Source: Anabaena minutissima FACHB-250 (GTDB lineage: Bacteria; Cyanobacteriota; Cyanobacteriia; Cyanobacteriales; Nostocaceae). Taken from it: 64,000 nt of DNA. Made by a program: the position numbers and the translations under genes. The stretch lies in NCBI RefSeq assembly GCF_014697125.1, contig NZ_JACJRG010000022.1, positions 1 through 64,000 of the forward strand. The letters are read 5' to 3'. Below the pieces are notes generated by a model, which worked only from the letters and a program-made list of their open reading frames with translations, was not told where the DNA came from and did no database searches. Shown here one piece after another: positions 26,323 through 36,245 of this stretch. The number at the start of each line of letters is the position of its first letter. The first letter of the stretch is position 1.

Positions 26323-26336
26323 TTACATAAATCTCA

Positions 26337-29300
26337 ATGTTAGGAGTCAACCGCTTGCAACTACATGATACATATAATTCCATCATTGCCAAAGGTGCAA
26401 GTGCGATCGCTGTTGTAGTTGGCAGTTTAATACTTATTGTCTGGTACTTAAAACTTAAATTTCTTCAAGGTAATTTCTTAAGTATTACAGCTACAGTACA
26501 ACCAAATACAGCACTATGCTTTATCCTATCAGGCATTTCCCTGTGGTTGTTGGTAAGGAAAAGGAAACAGAAGCGCAGTTACTTATCTAGCATCTGTGCT
26601 ATTACTGTCGGTGTGATTGCATCTCTCACCCTGAGCAAATACTTATTAAGCTGGAATCTGGGAATAGATGATTTGTTACAAAAAATAACCCATTACCAGG
26701 GAGGTATGGGGTGGAATACAGCCCTAAATTTCATCTTACTAAGTATAGGCCAAAAGTTGTTGGTTCATCCGCGAAATAACCGCAGCTATTGGTATGCTCA
26801 AATATTCACTCTGATGGTAGCTGTAATTTCTCTACAGGTGGTGATAGGTTATGTATACAGAGTAAAATTTTTTTACAGCCCAACTCCCACTATCCCATGT
26901 ATGGGATTTTATACTGCATTATTATTTATAGTCCTGTGTGTAGGGATTTTATGGGGACGAGCAGAACAGGGATTGATGAAAATAGTGATCAGCGATAGCT
27001 ATGGTGGCTCAATTACACGACGTTTATTGGTAGCTGCGATCGTGTTTCCTGTAATTCTGGGGTGGTTAATCGTCGAAGGACAAAGGGCAGGAAAATACGG
27101 GCCAGCCTTTGGTGTATCAGTATTTGCTGTTGTTTTAATTGTAATTTTTGCCATTGTGATTTGGCAAAGTGCGGTAATTATTGAACTCCTCAGCCAACAA
27201 CGCGATCGCGCCGAAAAAACCGTGAGAGTCTATGAAGAAAAACTGAGAAGTTTTGTAGATGCTAACCTCATCGGCATTATGTTTAGTGACGTTTATGGTG
27301 GTATCGAACAAGCCAACAACGCCTTCCTCGAAATGATTGGTGCTTCCCAAGAGGATTTACTGTCAGGAAACTTAAGTTGGCGAGACATCACACCACCAGA
27401 GTATTGTCACTTAGATGAACAACGCATCGCCGAAGCCAAAGCCAACCCTAAAGGTGCTTGTACACCCTACGAAAAAGAATACATTCACAAGGATGGTAGT
27501 CGCATCCCAGTATTAGTAGGTTACGTACTGACAGGAGAAACCAAAGAAGAATCAGTCGCCTTTATCTTTGACTTGAGAGAGAGCAAACAAGCACAAGCCG
27601 AACAACAAAAATTAGTATCTCTGATCGAAAATAGTAATGAATTTATTGGTTTAGCCACCCTAGAAGGTCAGTCGTTTTACCTCAACAATGCCGGTCAAAA
27701 ATTAGTCGGGCTAAGGAGTTTAGAAGAAGTTAGGCACAAGGTAATATCAGATTATTTCATGCCTCAAGACCAAGCTTGTTTTCGAGAACAAATTCTGCCG
27801 ACAGTGATCAGCAAAGGTGATTGGCATGGCGAATTCTATTTTCGGCACTTTCAAACTGGGCAAGCTATCCCCGTCGATCATCATATTTTTACCATTACAG
27901 ATCACAACACTGGACAACCCATTGCCATAGCTACAGTAACTCGCAACATCACCGAACAGAAGCAATCACAAGAAAAAATCCTCCAACTCAACAAGGATTT
28001 ACAGCGTCGCGTTACCGAGTTACAAACATTACTAGAAGTGATCCCGATTGGCATTGGCATAGCAGAAGATCCCCAATGTCAAAATATCAAAGTTAACCCC
28101 GCCTTTGCTAAACAACTAGGAATACCGCCAGATGTTAATGCTTCTTTAACTGCTCCCATTGAAGAAAAACCAACACAGTTTAAAGTCTATCGCGAAGGTA
28201 GAGAACTTTTACCGGAAGAACTGCCCATGCAATATGCTGCGGCTCATGGGGTAGAAGTTTTAGATTTTGAAGTTGATGTAATTCATGACAATGACCACAT
28301 CGTCAACTTATTAGAGTATGTTGCCCCATTATTTGACGAAGAAGGTAATACCAGAGGGGCTATTGGCGCGTTTTTGGATATTACAGGGCGCAAGCAAGCT
28401 GAAGAATTACTGAGAAATCAGCAACAGTGGTTGGAATATGTCTTGAACCTGATGCCTCGACCACTATTATTTATTGAGCCAGGAACAGCAAGGGTAATAT
28501 TTGCCAATCGCGCTGCTGACGAACTAGCTGGAGGTGAATTTCCCAAAGGTATACCAGCAGCAGACTATCACACAGCTTACTACTGCACAGATGCTGATGG
28601 GAATCAAATTCCCAACGAGCAAATGCCAGGGGTACGGGTTGCTCGTGGAGAACGGTTAGAGGGGTATGAACTAGATTGGCATACACCCAACGGTATCCTA
28701 TCCATAATGGTGTTTGCCGATACTCTACCAGCCATGCACAGCTATCCGCCTACTTGTATATTAGTATTTCAAGATGTTACTAACCTCAAGCAAGCTGAAA
28801 AAGCCCTGTCACTGGGTTATAAAAGGCTGAAATTATTATTTAGTACAGCTAATGAATTATTATCTAGCCAAGAACCATTGGCATTAATTGATAGTTGCTT
28901 TAACAAACTGGCAGAACAAATAGGGCTGGATACTTACTTTAACTATTTAATAGTAGAAAATTCCCAGCAGATGCGTTTAGCTTCCTATAAAGGGATTTCC
29001 GAGGAACTAGCCCAAGAAATTAAGTATTTGTCCGTAGGGCAAGCAGTATGTGGTGTTGTTGCTCAACAATGTCAATCCATTTATGTTGAGAATGTACAGC
29101 AATCAACTGACCCGAAAACAGAATTACTGCGCTCTGTTGGACTGACAGCCTATTATTGTTCCCCATTGATAGCCCAGGGGAAAGTTTTAGGGACTCTGGG
29201 TTTTGGTAGCCGCACTCGTACTACTTTCACCGAAAATCAAAAGGGCATGATGAAAGCAGTTTGTGATCAAATTGCGATCGCCATGGAACGGAGCGAGTTA

Positions 29301-30521
29301 ATCAGTTCTTTACAGCAGCAAACTGAACAGCTAACAGCCGCCAATCGCATAAAAGATGAGTTTTTGGCTATACTGTCCCATGAATTGCGATCGCCCCTCA
29401 ATGCTATCCTCGGTTGGTCTCAGCTGCTGCGGACTCGCCAACTCAATGAAACTCAAACAGCTAAAGGTTTAGAAACCATCGAGCGCAACGCCAAAGCGCA
29501 AACCCAATTAATTGAAGATTTGCTAGATATCTCGCGGATGATTCGCGGCAAGTTGCGCCTCAATGTTTGTACTTGTAATTTGGTTTCTATCATCGAATCA
29601 GCTATTGAAAATATCAAAATAGCCGCTCAATCCAAAGAAATTGACTTACAATTTTCCTTATTTCCCCAGTCCCCAGAAAACACACAATTCCTGATCTCCG
29701 GTGATTCTGAGCGATTACAGCAGATTATCTGGAATTTGTTATCAAATGCCATCAAATTTACACCCACATCCGGCAAAGTGGAAATAAGGCTGGCAAAAGT
29801 TGCGGGTAGTGAACAAGAAACGAATCGCACTGTCCAGATCCAAGTAATAGATACAGGTATTGGGATTAACTCTAACTTCCTACCCTACGTATTTGATCGC
29901 TTTCGCCAAGCTGACAGTTCCAGTACCAGATCCCACGGCGGATTAGGATTAGGTTTAGCTATTGTCAGGCATTTAGTAGAGTTGCATGGTGGTACAGTCC
30001 ACGTATACAGCCCTGGGGAAGAACAAGGAGCAACCTTTACAGTCAAGCTACCACTCCTAGCCGCGAGTCAGGCAGATGTAATTGAACCAGTCACCCAATT
30101 AGCAACCAATGTTTCTCTATTGCCCATGTGTCCCTCACTGTCAGGCGTCCGTGTGCTAGTAGTAGACGATGAAGCTGATTCTCGTGATTTTGTAACCACA
30201 GTCTTAGAAAAGTGTCAAGCAGAAGTCCAAGCCGTTGATTCTGTACAAGCAGCATTAGAGATGATTAGGCGATGGCAACCAGATGTTTTAGTGAGTGATA
30301 TCGGTATGCCCAATGAAGACGGATATGCCTTAATCCGTAAACTGCGATCGCTTCCTCTAGAACAAGGAGGCAAAATCCCCGCCGCCGCACTCACAGCCTA
30401 CGCCAGAGCCGAAGATCGCACCCGCGCCATCCAAGAAGGGTATCAGCTACATTTACCCAAACCAATTGAGCCGATTGAGTTAGCCACGGTTGTCGCTAGC
30501 TTGATTGGCAGGAATAGATAA
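26337..30521 (+). CDS. Hybrid histidine kinase (membrane, multi-PAS, GAF, REC)
   Basis: Predicted membrane-bound sensor kinase of 1394 residues. About seven hydrophobic segments occupy residues 15-285. Cytosolic PAS/PAC-type domains follow at roughly 300-415, 420-550, 560-690 and 695-815, then a GAF domain about 830-985. The HisKA phospho-acceptor is H1015 in AILSHELRSPLNAILGWSQ, followed by an HATPase domain with N, G1 (DTGIG) and GLGLGLAIVRHLVELHGG boxes. The C-terminal receiver (about 1270-1390) has its phospho-acceptor D1321 in VLVSDIGMPNEDGY and lysine in HLPKP. No response regulator is adjacent; signal and output are unknown. A run of GGGAGCA repeats follows the stop. Confidence 0.93.
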   Translation: MLGVNRLQLHDTYNSIIAKGASAIAVVVGSLILIVWYLKLKFLQGNFLSITATVQPNTALCFILSGISLWLLVRKRKQKRSYLSSICAITVGVIASLTLSKYLLSWNLGIDDLLQKITHYQGGMGWNTALNFILLSIGQKLLVHPRNNRSYWYAQIFTLMVAVISLQVVIGYVYRVKFFYSPTPTIPCMGFYTALLFIVLCVGILWGRAEQGLMKIVISDSYGGSITRRLLVAAIVFPVILGWLIVEGQRAGKYGPAFGVSVFAVVLIVIFAIVIWQSAVIIELLSQQRDRAEKTVRVYEEKLRSFVDANLIGIMFSDVYGGIEQANNAFLEMIGASQEDLLSGNLSWRDITPPEYCHLDEQRIAEAKANPKGACTPYEKEYIHKDGSRIPVLVGYVLTGETKEESVAFIFDLRESKQAQAEQQKLVSLIENSNEFIGLATLEGQSFYLNNAGQKLVGLRSLEEVRHKVISDYFMPQDQACFREQILPTVISKGDWHGEFYFRHFQTGQAIPVDHHIFTITDHNTGQPIAIATVTRNITEQKQSQEKILQLNKDLQRRVTELQTLLEVIPIGIGIAEDPQCQNIKVNPAFAKQLGIPPDVNASLTAPIEEKPTQFKVYREGRELLPEELPMQYAAAHGVEVLDFEVDVIHDNDHIVNLLEYVAPLFDEEGNTRGAIGAFLDITGRKQAEELLRNQQQWLEYVLNLMPRPLLFIEPGTARVIFANRAADELAGGEFPKGIPAADYHTAYYCTDADGNQIPNEQMPGVRVARGERLEGYELDWHTPNGILSIMVFADTLPAMHSYPPTCILVFQDVTNLKQAEKALSLGYKRLKLLFSTANELLSSQEPLALIDSCFNKLAEQIGLDTYFNYLIVENSQQMRLASYKGISEELAQEIKYLSVGQAVCGVVAQQCQSIYVENVQQSTDPKTELLRSVGLTAYYCSPLIAQGKVLGTLGFGSRTRTTFTENQKGMMKAVCDQIAIAMERSELISSLQQQTEQLTAANRIKDEFLAILSHELRSPLNAILGWSQLLRTRQLNETQTAKGLETIERNAKAQTQLIEDLLDISRMIRGKLRLNVCTCNLVSIIESAIENIKIAAQSKEIDLQFSLFPQSPENTQFLISGDSERLQQIIWNLLSNAIKFTPTSGKVEIRLAKVAGSEQETNRTVQIQVIDTGIGINSNFLPYVFDRFRQADSSSTRSHGGLGLGLAIVRHLVELHGGTVHVYSPGEEQGATFTVKLPLLAASQADVIEPVTQLATNVSLLPMCPSLSGVRVLVVDDEADSRDFVTTVLEKCQAEVQAVDSVQAALEMIRRWQPDVLVSDIGMPNEDGYALIRKLRSLPLEQGGKIPAAALTAYARAEDRTRAIQEGYQLHLPKPIEPIELATVVASLIGRNR

Positions 30522-30591
30522 GGCAGGGAGCAGGGAGCAGGGAGCAGGGGGGAATTTTTAACTATTATGCCGTAAGTCCTTTGACTAATGA

Positions 30592-31050
30592 CTATTTATT
30601 TTGAAGACGGACTAAAGTTTCGTAAATCTCTTGTTTTAAGTTATTATTCTTGGGAATTTCCATTGTGATTCTATTGAACTTATCAATAGTCAGTCCATGA
30701 TTTTCTACAATTTCCTGAGACTGTTTACAGTAGTTAACCGCAATATCTCTAGCCCTATTAGGCAAATCATTCATACTATTAGGTTGATTACAAACTATTT
30801 TAGGAACATTTTCATTTCCGACTATTTTTTTAATTGCTCCAAAAGCCTGTTGACGTGCAGGCTCTATTGCTAATAAAGCTTGAGCATAGCTAGTAATTTC
30901 ATTCTTATTAACAGAGAGATTTTGAGCATTAGCTTTTAAACTTAATGTACTCAAAACCAAAGTAGTTGCAGTTATCAGTCCAAACAAGAAGTTATGAGTT
31001 ATCCTCTTGTGTATGCTCGTTTGGAAAAACAAATTATTAATAGTCTTCAT
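30592..31050 (-). CDS. Secreted DUF4168-like protein
   Basis: Predicted exported protein of 152 residues, function unknown. The N terminus (basic to about residue 19, hydrophobic to about 39, ending KANAQ) looks like a signal peptide. The mature part has the helical pattern of cyanobacterial DUF4168 proteins: SYAQALLAIEPARQQAFGAI, a middle segment with ARDIAVNYCKQSQEIVENHG and a final KFNRITMEI. Two cysteines could form a disulfide. The ATG at 31050 (MKTINN) is preferred over the one four codons earlier. Single gene. Confidence 0.75.
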   Translation of the reverse strand: MKTINNLFFQTSIHKRITHNFLFGLITATTLVLSTLSLKANAQNLSVNKNEITSYAQALLAIEPARQQAFGAIKKIVGNENVPKIVCNQPNSMNDLPNRARDIAVNYCKQSQEIVENHGLTIDKFNRITMEIPKNNNLKQEIYETLVRLQNK

Positions 31051-31390
31051 AGGATGTAACACAGAACCACGGCAAGGAGTATTTAAATGACTGTGAATTA
31101 TTTTAGAAGTGATAAGTTCCAGAAAACTTTAATCACTCCTATAGCCATCCTATTTGATTTCTAAGAATTGTGAGACTTCAGAACCCCTCTAACTTTTGAC
31201 GATATCTGGAAAACCTCTCTCTAAATATCTCTCCTCGCAGGAGAGAGACTTGGAAATCCTGGGTTGGAAGTTAGATTTTCCGTGGACTTTTCCACATGAC
31301 GTGAAAAGTCAGCAAAACCCCTGGGTTTTCTAAAAAACCGGATTTCTTAGCTCTTATGAATGATCTAGGATTGCTGTAGGATATTTATTG
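31051..31390. other. Intergenic region carrying a dispersed repeat
   Basis: Its main content is the repeat at 31198-31312 (described separately), followed by CCCCTGGGTTTTCTAAAAAACC, a short inverted pair near 31318-31339. No gene is seen. Confidence 0.55.
31198..31312. repeat. Dispersed ~115-base repeat, copy A
   Basis: Nearly the same sequence occurs inverted at 49384-49494. Shared blocks include ATCTGGAAAA, a hairpin CTCTCCTCGCAGGAGAG and TGGACTTTTCCACATGACG. Changes in the hairpin preserve pairing. It is non-coding and flanked by intergenic DNA. Confidence 0.8.
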
Positions 31391-32380
31391 TTAGTTACGC
31401 TGGCATACTTGAGATATTTCTATAACTTTAGTTTGAAGGACAGATACATCTCCAGAGCCTTTTTTGAAAATAAACTCCAACTCTAGTAGTAGGGGTAAAC
31501 AAGAAATTAGTTGTCGTAAAGAGAGGGATTGTACTTCTTGTTGTAAAAAGTAGATGCGCTTAGGATTGCCAACTTCAGCAGCTTGAGCGATCGCTTGGGG
31601 GTTGCGTTCTCCACTTTCCAGCATCAACTTCACCCATAACCAAGTACGAAATTGACCTACAAGGGTCGCAATGATCCGTAACTCTGGCTCGGCAGCATTG
31701 ACGAGATCAGCTAAGACGGTTAAAGCTTTAACTGTGTCACCTGTTCTCATGGCTGCGGCTAGTTGCAGGCTATTTTGGGTAGTATTTCTGACTAAAAGCG
31801 TGACAGTATCTACATCTACAGGTTGATGGCTACCCTCAGCATACAGGCGTAATTTCTCCATTTCATTGTAAAGGAGTCGTGTATCATTACCTACAGCTTC
31901 TGCTAACACTTCCGCAGATTTAGCAGTAAGTTTTACTCCCACAATTTGAGCCGCTTGGTTAACAGCTTGTATGAGTAACTCTGTCTTCCAAGGTGGAATC
32001 AGAGTAAACTCTCGAAACTCAGCAGCGTATTTTTTGATTAATTTCGTGGATTTGAGACGTTCGTCTGGTTTGTTACGGGTAGTGAGTAATAAATATGAAT
32101 TGTCAGGAATTACTGGCAAAGTCCGCGTCAGTTCTGCCAAAAGATTCTCCGGACACTGTTGACAAACAGTAGTGTTCATCAGCCATACCAAACGCCCCCC
32201 ATTACCAAAAGGTGGAGTCATGACTTGATTTAACGCCGCAATTGCCGCATCACTTTGATCGGGGAGAAACCCAGTATAGTTAAAACTAGTCCAGAGAGGA
32301 TCAAGAATGCGATCGCGTAATATCGCCACCGCCTTCTCTATCGCAAAATCATCCTCACCCCAGTAAAAGTAAATAGTCAT
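31391..32380 (-). CDS. holA: DNA polymerase III subunit delta
   Basis: Predicted delta subunit of the clamp loader, which opens the beta sliding clamp during replication. The 329-residue product opens MTIYFYWGEDDFAIEKAV (the degenerate AAA+ start of HolA proteins) and contains LVWLMNTTVC, YLLLTTRNKPDERLKSTKLI, the segment LAEAVGNDTRLLYNEMEKL and a helical collar domain at the C terminus. I use the ATG at 32380; the frame extends 11 codons further to 32413 through a repeat-like tract. Single-gene unit. Confidence 0.9.
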   Translation of the reverse strand: MTIYFYWGEDDFAIEKAVAILRDRILDPLWTSFNYTGFLPDQSDAAIAALNQVMTPPFGNGGRLVWLMNTTVCQQCPENLLAELTRTLPVIPDNSYLLLTTRNKPDERLKSTKLIKKYAAEFREFTLIPPWKTELLIQAVNQAAQIVGVKLTAKSAEVLAEAVGNDTRLLYNEMEKLRLYAEGSHQPVDVDTVTLLVRNTTQNSLQLAAAMRTGDTVKALTVLADLVNAAEPELRIIATLVGQFRTWLWVKLMLESGERNPQAIAQAAEVGNPKRIYFLQQEVQSLSLRQLISCLPLLLELEFIFKKGSGDVSVLQTKVIEISQVCQRN

Positions 32381-32620
32381 CCTTGTCTCCCATGCCCTAT
32401 GCCCTATGCCCACAGTTGTTTAATTTTGAATTTTGTAGTTTGCTTTGCTACGCAACTCTACCGCCCTTCCTTCTCTAAGAGAGGCTGCGCCAATGAAACA
32501 CTGCGTGAACGCGTAGCCTATCCGGAGGAGTATTTTGAATTTTGAATTGATCCTATCCCCCTACTCTTTAATCTAAATTTTCCCTAAAATCAATCAAGTG
32601 AGAGCGCGAGGCAACGAAGA

Positions 32621-33409
32621 TTGGACGACAACTACCAAACTTATCTAAATCGGGTGGCAAGAATGACGCTACCAGAAGCTTATAGATCCCAAGTGCAGCA
32701 TATTCAGGAATCTTATAAATTTCAGCCATCTGGGGAATCTAGAGCCGCAGCACCTTTTCCTGGCTATACCTTAATTACCCCAACGGCGGACGAAGACTCA
32801 GACAATGCTGCTTTCTACGCCACATTACAAGCGTATCAACAGGAAGTTTTACAGTTACCGGGAAATCAAGATTTAATTGTCCCTCTGCCTCCTGGGAGTT
32901 TCCACTTAACCTTAGCAGATTTAATTTGGGACAGTGCTTATCATCATGCTTGTGAAAAAAATCCCGAATTTGACCAACAATTACACTCTTGCATCACAGA
33001 AACATTTCAGCAATATCAAGAATCTCTGACACAAGAGAGCCAGGCGATCGTCTGGCAAATGTTAGGACTGGTCATCATGCCTAGAGCTATAGGTGTGTGT
33101 CTAGTACCTAAAGATGAAAGTTGCTATGAACAGATTCTGAAATTCCGCCGCACAATTTATCAAAATCCCAAATTAATCGCTTTGGGAGTTGAGCAACATT
33201 ATCACTTTACAGCCCATGTAACTTTAGGTTACTTCGGTGATATCCCACCAGATTTAGAGCGAATCAATCTTGCTAACTCACTTTCTGAATTAAATGAAAA
33301 ATGGATGTTTAGTATGCCAGATATTTCCATCCATCGTGTCGAACTGCGGAAATTTGACGATATGACCCGTTACTATCGGGAATCAGACTGGCCTAGTTTA
33401 GAGTTTTAA
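32621..33409 (+). CDS. 2H phosphoesterase-like protein
   Basis: A 262-residue cytosolic protein with two HxTx motifs, FHLTLADL (about residue 94) and HVTLGYF (about 193), the catalytic signature of the 2H phosphoesterase superfamily (RNA ligase/cyclic phosphodiesterase-like). It resembles the DUF1868 group. The likely substrate is a cyclic phosphate or RNA 2',3' end, but this is inferred only from the motifs. The start is uncertain: TTG at 32621 has GAGG nine bases upstream and keeps a plausible N terminus; the first in-frame ATG is at 32663. It ends just before a long hairpin. Confidence 0.75.
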   Translation: MDDNYQTYLNRVARMTLPEAYRSQVQHIQESYKFQPSGESRAAAPFPGYTLITPTADEDSDNAAFYATLQAYQQEVLQLPGNQDLIVPLPPGSFHLTLADLIWDSAYHHACEKNPEFDQQLHSCITETFQQYQESLTQESQAIVWQMLGLVIMPRAIGVCLVPKDESCYEQILKFRRTIYQNPKLIALGVEQHYHFTAHVTLGYFGDIPPDLERINLANSLSELNEKWMFSMPDISIHRVELRKFDDMTRYYRESDWPSLEF

Positions 33410-33419
33410 TTAGGGCATT

Positions 33420-33465
33420 GGGCATTGGACATATAGAAGAATATTCTCCTATATGTCCAATGCCC
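33420..33465. terminator. Long near-perfect hairpin between convergent genes
   Basis: GGGCATTGGACATATAG (33420-33436) pairs perfectly with CTATATGTCCAATGCCC (33449-33465), and the 12-base centre (containing AGAATATTCT) can extend the stem. It lies between the 2H phosphoesterase and RDD genes. It may be a terminator or a dispersed palindromic element; no long T-run is present. Confidence 0.6.
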
Positions 33466-33501
33466 CACCCTGGGGGTTTCGCGAAGCGGTACTGCTTCTT
33501 T

Positions 33502-33538
33502 CCTGTCACCTATCACCTGTCACCTGTCACCTGTCACC
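33502..33538. repeat. Short tandem heptamer repeat (TGTCACC)n
   Basis: Five tandem TGTCACC-type units, one with a base change, end two bases before the RDD gene stop. Confidence 0.9.
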
Positions 33539-33539
33539 C

Positions 33540-34322
33540 CTACCCCCATTCCCGATTCTGATACCCCAAGTAAACAGCCTCTAAAAGAATATCTGAGTGA
33601 ATGGTTGCTGGTAAATTTTCTATATGCAAAATATCTTGAACTTGTTGGGATAACTTCAGAGATAACGCACTTCTAGCCTTGGGTGACATAGCACTACGTC
33701 GCTGTAAATATTCCCGAATTACCGCAAAATCATCAGGTAATAATTTTGATAAATCAGTGATTTGAATTAGATCCTGATGTAACGATTTAGCTTGTTCAGA
33801 AATCATGATATTGGCTGATATGGTTGGTGTCCCAGCTTGAATCACAATTGTGCCGGCAGCTAAATCACCAAGACGCTTTTCTCGGCGACTAAACATAATG
33901 AGAAAAGCTCCTATAAATAGAAACTCATCAAATGGTCGCAGGAGAGCGCGTAAGGTTGCTTGCTGCATCCCAATTGGTCTACCATCATCTCGAACTACAC
34001 GAATTTCTGCGGCTTTTTTACCAGGAGTTTGACCATGCCATAAAGTTTCAAAAAATACAAAATAACCTGCGTAAATGGCAAAGCTGACGATGAATGTAAT
34101 GGCTACCCACCATAAACTAAATGTAGAACCAAAAACTTGTTGCCAAATATCTGATAATTGACCAGCAATAATAGCCCAGACAATTAAGAAAGCAGTCAAA
34201 ATGGTAGCTAATACCAAATAGTCAATTAGCAACGCCCAAGCACGATTACCGATACCTGCGAGGGTGAATTCTAACTCGACACTTTCTGGTGTGCGGTATT
34301 TAACACGGTTAAACAGGTGCAT
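33540..34322 (-). CDS. RDD-family membrane protein
   Basis: Predicted inner-membrane protein of 260 residues with an RDD domain. Transmembrane segments lie near 28-50, 68-95 and 125-145; the conserved Arg-Asp/Asp pattern is seen around GNRAWALLIDYLVLA and RVVRDDGRPIGMQQATLRALLRPFDE (positions 26-40 and 105-130), with GLGDLAAGT-like RLGDLAAGTIVIQ after. A cytosolic tail of about 90 residues follows. Role unknown; RDD proteins are linked to ion or metabolite transport in some bacteria. It follows a second membrane-protein gene by 21 bases and forms an operon with it. Confidence 0.85.
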   Translation of the reverse strand: MHLFNRVKYRTPESVELEFTLAGIGNRAWALLIDYLVLATILTAFLIVWAIIAGQLSDIWQQVFGSTFSLWWVAITFIVSFAIYAGYFVFFETLWHGQTPGKKAAEIRVVRDDGRPIGMQQATLRALLRPFDEFLFIGAFLIMFSRREKRLGDLAAGTIVIQAGTPTISANIMISEQAKSLHQDLIQITDLSKLLPDDFAVIREYLQRRSAMSPKARSALSLKLSQQVQDILHIENLPATIHSDILLEAVYLGYQNREWG

Positions 34323-34343
34323 AATCTCAATTCATGCTGGCGG

Positions 34344-35198
34344 TTAAATTTCGCGATCGCGTAGTTTTAAGCCTAACCCTTCCCGGCGACTCCGCAGGTC
34401 ATAGTAAATTACGGCTTTAATGCTTTGGTAAAATGGGACTACTAAAGCACCGCTACCAAAACTGATAACTAAGACAAGCAAGACGTAAAGCAGAATATAT
34501 ACACTAGCTCCCTCTAGTAAATAGGGCAAGAAAACAAATTGCAGAACTCTGGTAAGAATCTGCACCACAATTTGAATTGGGATAGTAATTAAAAAGCCTA
34601 CAAAGGAAATCAACAGTATTCGCCAGACATAACCTTGAGTTATTTCCCAACTGCGGCTAATCGCTGACGCACCATCAATATTATCTTCAACCGCTAAGGG
34701 CAAATCTACTAAATAAAATCTTGTCAGCAGCCACAACACTGCTAGAAGTGACACAATCCCAATAACAAAGGCAATTAGACCCAACAACACCAAAGTAGCA
34801 GGATTTTGCGCCTGACCTCCTTGCCCAATTAGTGCTGCCGATAACACCGTTAATATACTAAATATAATTAACATCCCTATGCCAATTCCTATACCGACAA
34901 GAAACAGCAACAGCATCGCCAGCAAAAACTGCCATAACCGGGAATTAACAAAACGTTTACCAGATGAGACACTTTCAGGCTGATTGACTAGTTCACCAAA
35001 AGCCAAACGGGAAATTAGCGATGTCAGGGCATAAAATTTAGCCCACCCATATACAGGAAGTAGCACCCATAGGTAAGCTTGGAGAGCCAGTAAAAAATAG
35101 TCCTGGAAATGAGAGCGATATAATCTCATTCCAGCACTCACCACATTACCCACAGTCAGTGGTTGCATGGGACTAGGAGAACCAATATTTCCTGTCAT
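34344..35198 (-). CDS. Multi-pass membrane protein (DUF975/GPDP-domain-like)
   Basis: Predicted integral membrane protein of 284 residues with about six hydrophobic segments (near 32-55, 95-125, 132-160, 188-215, 222-240, 243-262). The opening PLTVGNVVSAGMRLYRSHF and the internal AISRSWEITQGYVWRILLIS resemble membrane domains found with glycerophosphodiester phosphodiesterases. It is first in a two-gene minus-strand operon with the RDD gene and is divergent from the SpoIIM-like gene 81 bases away. Together these three are a recognisable membrane-protein group of unknown role. Confidence 0.8.
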   Translation of the reverse strand: MTGNIGSPSPMQPLTVGNVVSAGMRLYRSHFQDYFLLALQAYLWVLLPVYGWAKFYALTSLISRLAFGELVNQPESVSSGKRFVNSRLWQFLLAMLLLFLVGIGIGIGMLIIFSILTVLSAALIGQGGQAQNPATLVLLGLIAFVIGIVSLLAVLWLLTRFYLVDLPLAVEDNIDGASAISRSWEITQGYVWRILLISFVGFLITIPIQIVVQILTRVLQFVFLPYLLEGASVYILLYVLLVLVISFGSGALVVPFYQSIKAVIYYDLRSRREGLGLKLRDREI

Positions 35199-35279
35199 AA
35201 GGTTGAGCTTTCCTTGAAATTACGGGTATGAATTTGAAGCTATCTTAAGGTACGTTAAAAGCTAATATGCCCAAAATTT

Positions 35280-36245
35280 ATGAATATTCAACGTTGGATT
35301 GCACGGCGAGAACCAAATTGGCAGCGTTTGGATGCTTTATTGAGACAGTTAGAACACAAAGGATTAAAGTCTCTCAAAGCTGCGGAGATTAGAGAATTAG
35401 CAAGTTTATACCGTTCCGTGGCAGCTGATTTGGCACGCGCTCGCACTCAACAGGTGGGCAATATTTTGATCCATAATTTACAATCCTTGACCACCCGCGC
35501 CTACACACAGATTTACCAAGGTTCTCGTCGGCAGGAATGGCAAGCCGTACGGGACTTTTATCTTTGGGGGTTTCCTAGCGTCATTCAAAAAACATTTCCT
35601 TATATCGCTACAGCGACTGCTTTGTTTTTTGTGGGGTTATTGGTGGGTTGGTGGTATGCGTGGCAAGACCCAACCTTTATGTCGTTAATCGTGCCAGAAA
35701 GCTTAATTTCACAAGTCCGAGATAAAGGTGAGTTGTGGATGGGGTCAATTGTGGGTATTGAACCTTTAGCATCGAGCGGCATCATGATTAACAATATCAA
35801 GGTGTCCTTTGGTGCTGTGGCTGGAGGGATGACAGCCGGAGCTTTCACAACCTATATCATGGTATTTAATGGGTTATTAATTGGTGCGATCGCTACTTTG
35901 GTTGGTCAAAATAACTTGGCTTATCCTTTTTGGGCTTTTGTCTTTCCCCACGGTGCGTTAGAGTTACCCGCTATCTTTTTTGCTGGTGGGGCTGGTTTGT
36001 TATTAGCAAAAGCGATTCTGTTCCCTGGTAAATATCGCCGAGGGGATGCCTTAAAACTTTATGGTTCGCAAGCAGTACAGTTAGTATTTGGCATTGTACC
36101 AATGTTAGTAATCGCCGGAATTATTGAGGGTTTTATCTCTCCTAATCCTATAATTCCAGACCCATTAAAGTATCTATTTGGTTTAGGATTATTCATAATT
36201 TTAGTCATATACTGCAACCGCAAACATACATCAGTCACCAGATAG
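35280..36245 (+). CDS. Stage II sporulation protein M-like membrane protein
   Basis: Predicted integral membrane protein of 321 residues with a SpoIIM/DUF95 domain. An N-terminal helical cytosolic part (about 1-95) is followed by hydrophobic segments near 105-130, 180-215, 220-250 and 260-315. Family hallmarks are IMINNIKVSFGAVAGGMTAG and AFVFPHGALELPAIFFAGGAG. Cyanobacteria do not sporulate, so the role is not forespore engulfment; in other bacteria the family occurs beside RDD proteins, as here. It is divergent from the RDD operon and likely shares its promoter region. Confidence 0.88.
   Translation: MNIQRWIARREPNWQRLDALLRQLEHKGLKSLKAAEIRELASLYRSVAADLARARTQQVGNILIHNLQSLTTRAYTQIYQGSRRQEWQAVRDFYLWGFPSVIQKTFPYIATATALFFVGLLVGWWYAWQDPTFMSLIVPESLISQVRDKGELWMGSIVGIEPLASSGIMINNIKVSFGAVAGGMTAGAFTTYIMVFNGLLIGAIATLVGQNNLAYPFWAFVFPHGALELPAIFFAGGAGLLLAKAILFPGKYRRGDALKLYGSQAVQLVFGIVPMLVIAGIIEGFISPNPIIPDPLKYLFGLGLFIILVIYCNRKHTSVTR

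Larger units (their letters stand above)
24939..26336. other. 1.4-kb non-coding stretch with candidate small RNAs
   Basis: No convincing protein gene. It holds two related hairpin segments (about 25381-25450 and 25975-26045), a MITE-like element (25731-25858) and a direct repeat near the histidine kinase start, each described separately. The remainder is AT-rich. Short frames such as one of 35 codons near 25040 have no ribosome site or coding character. Confidence 0.6.
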
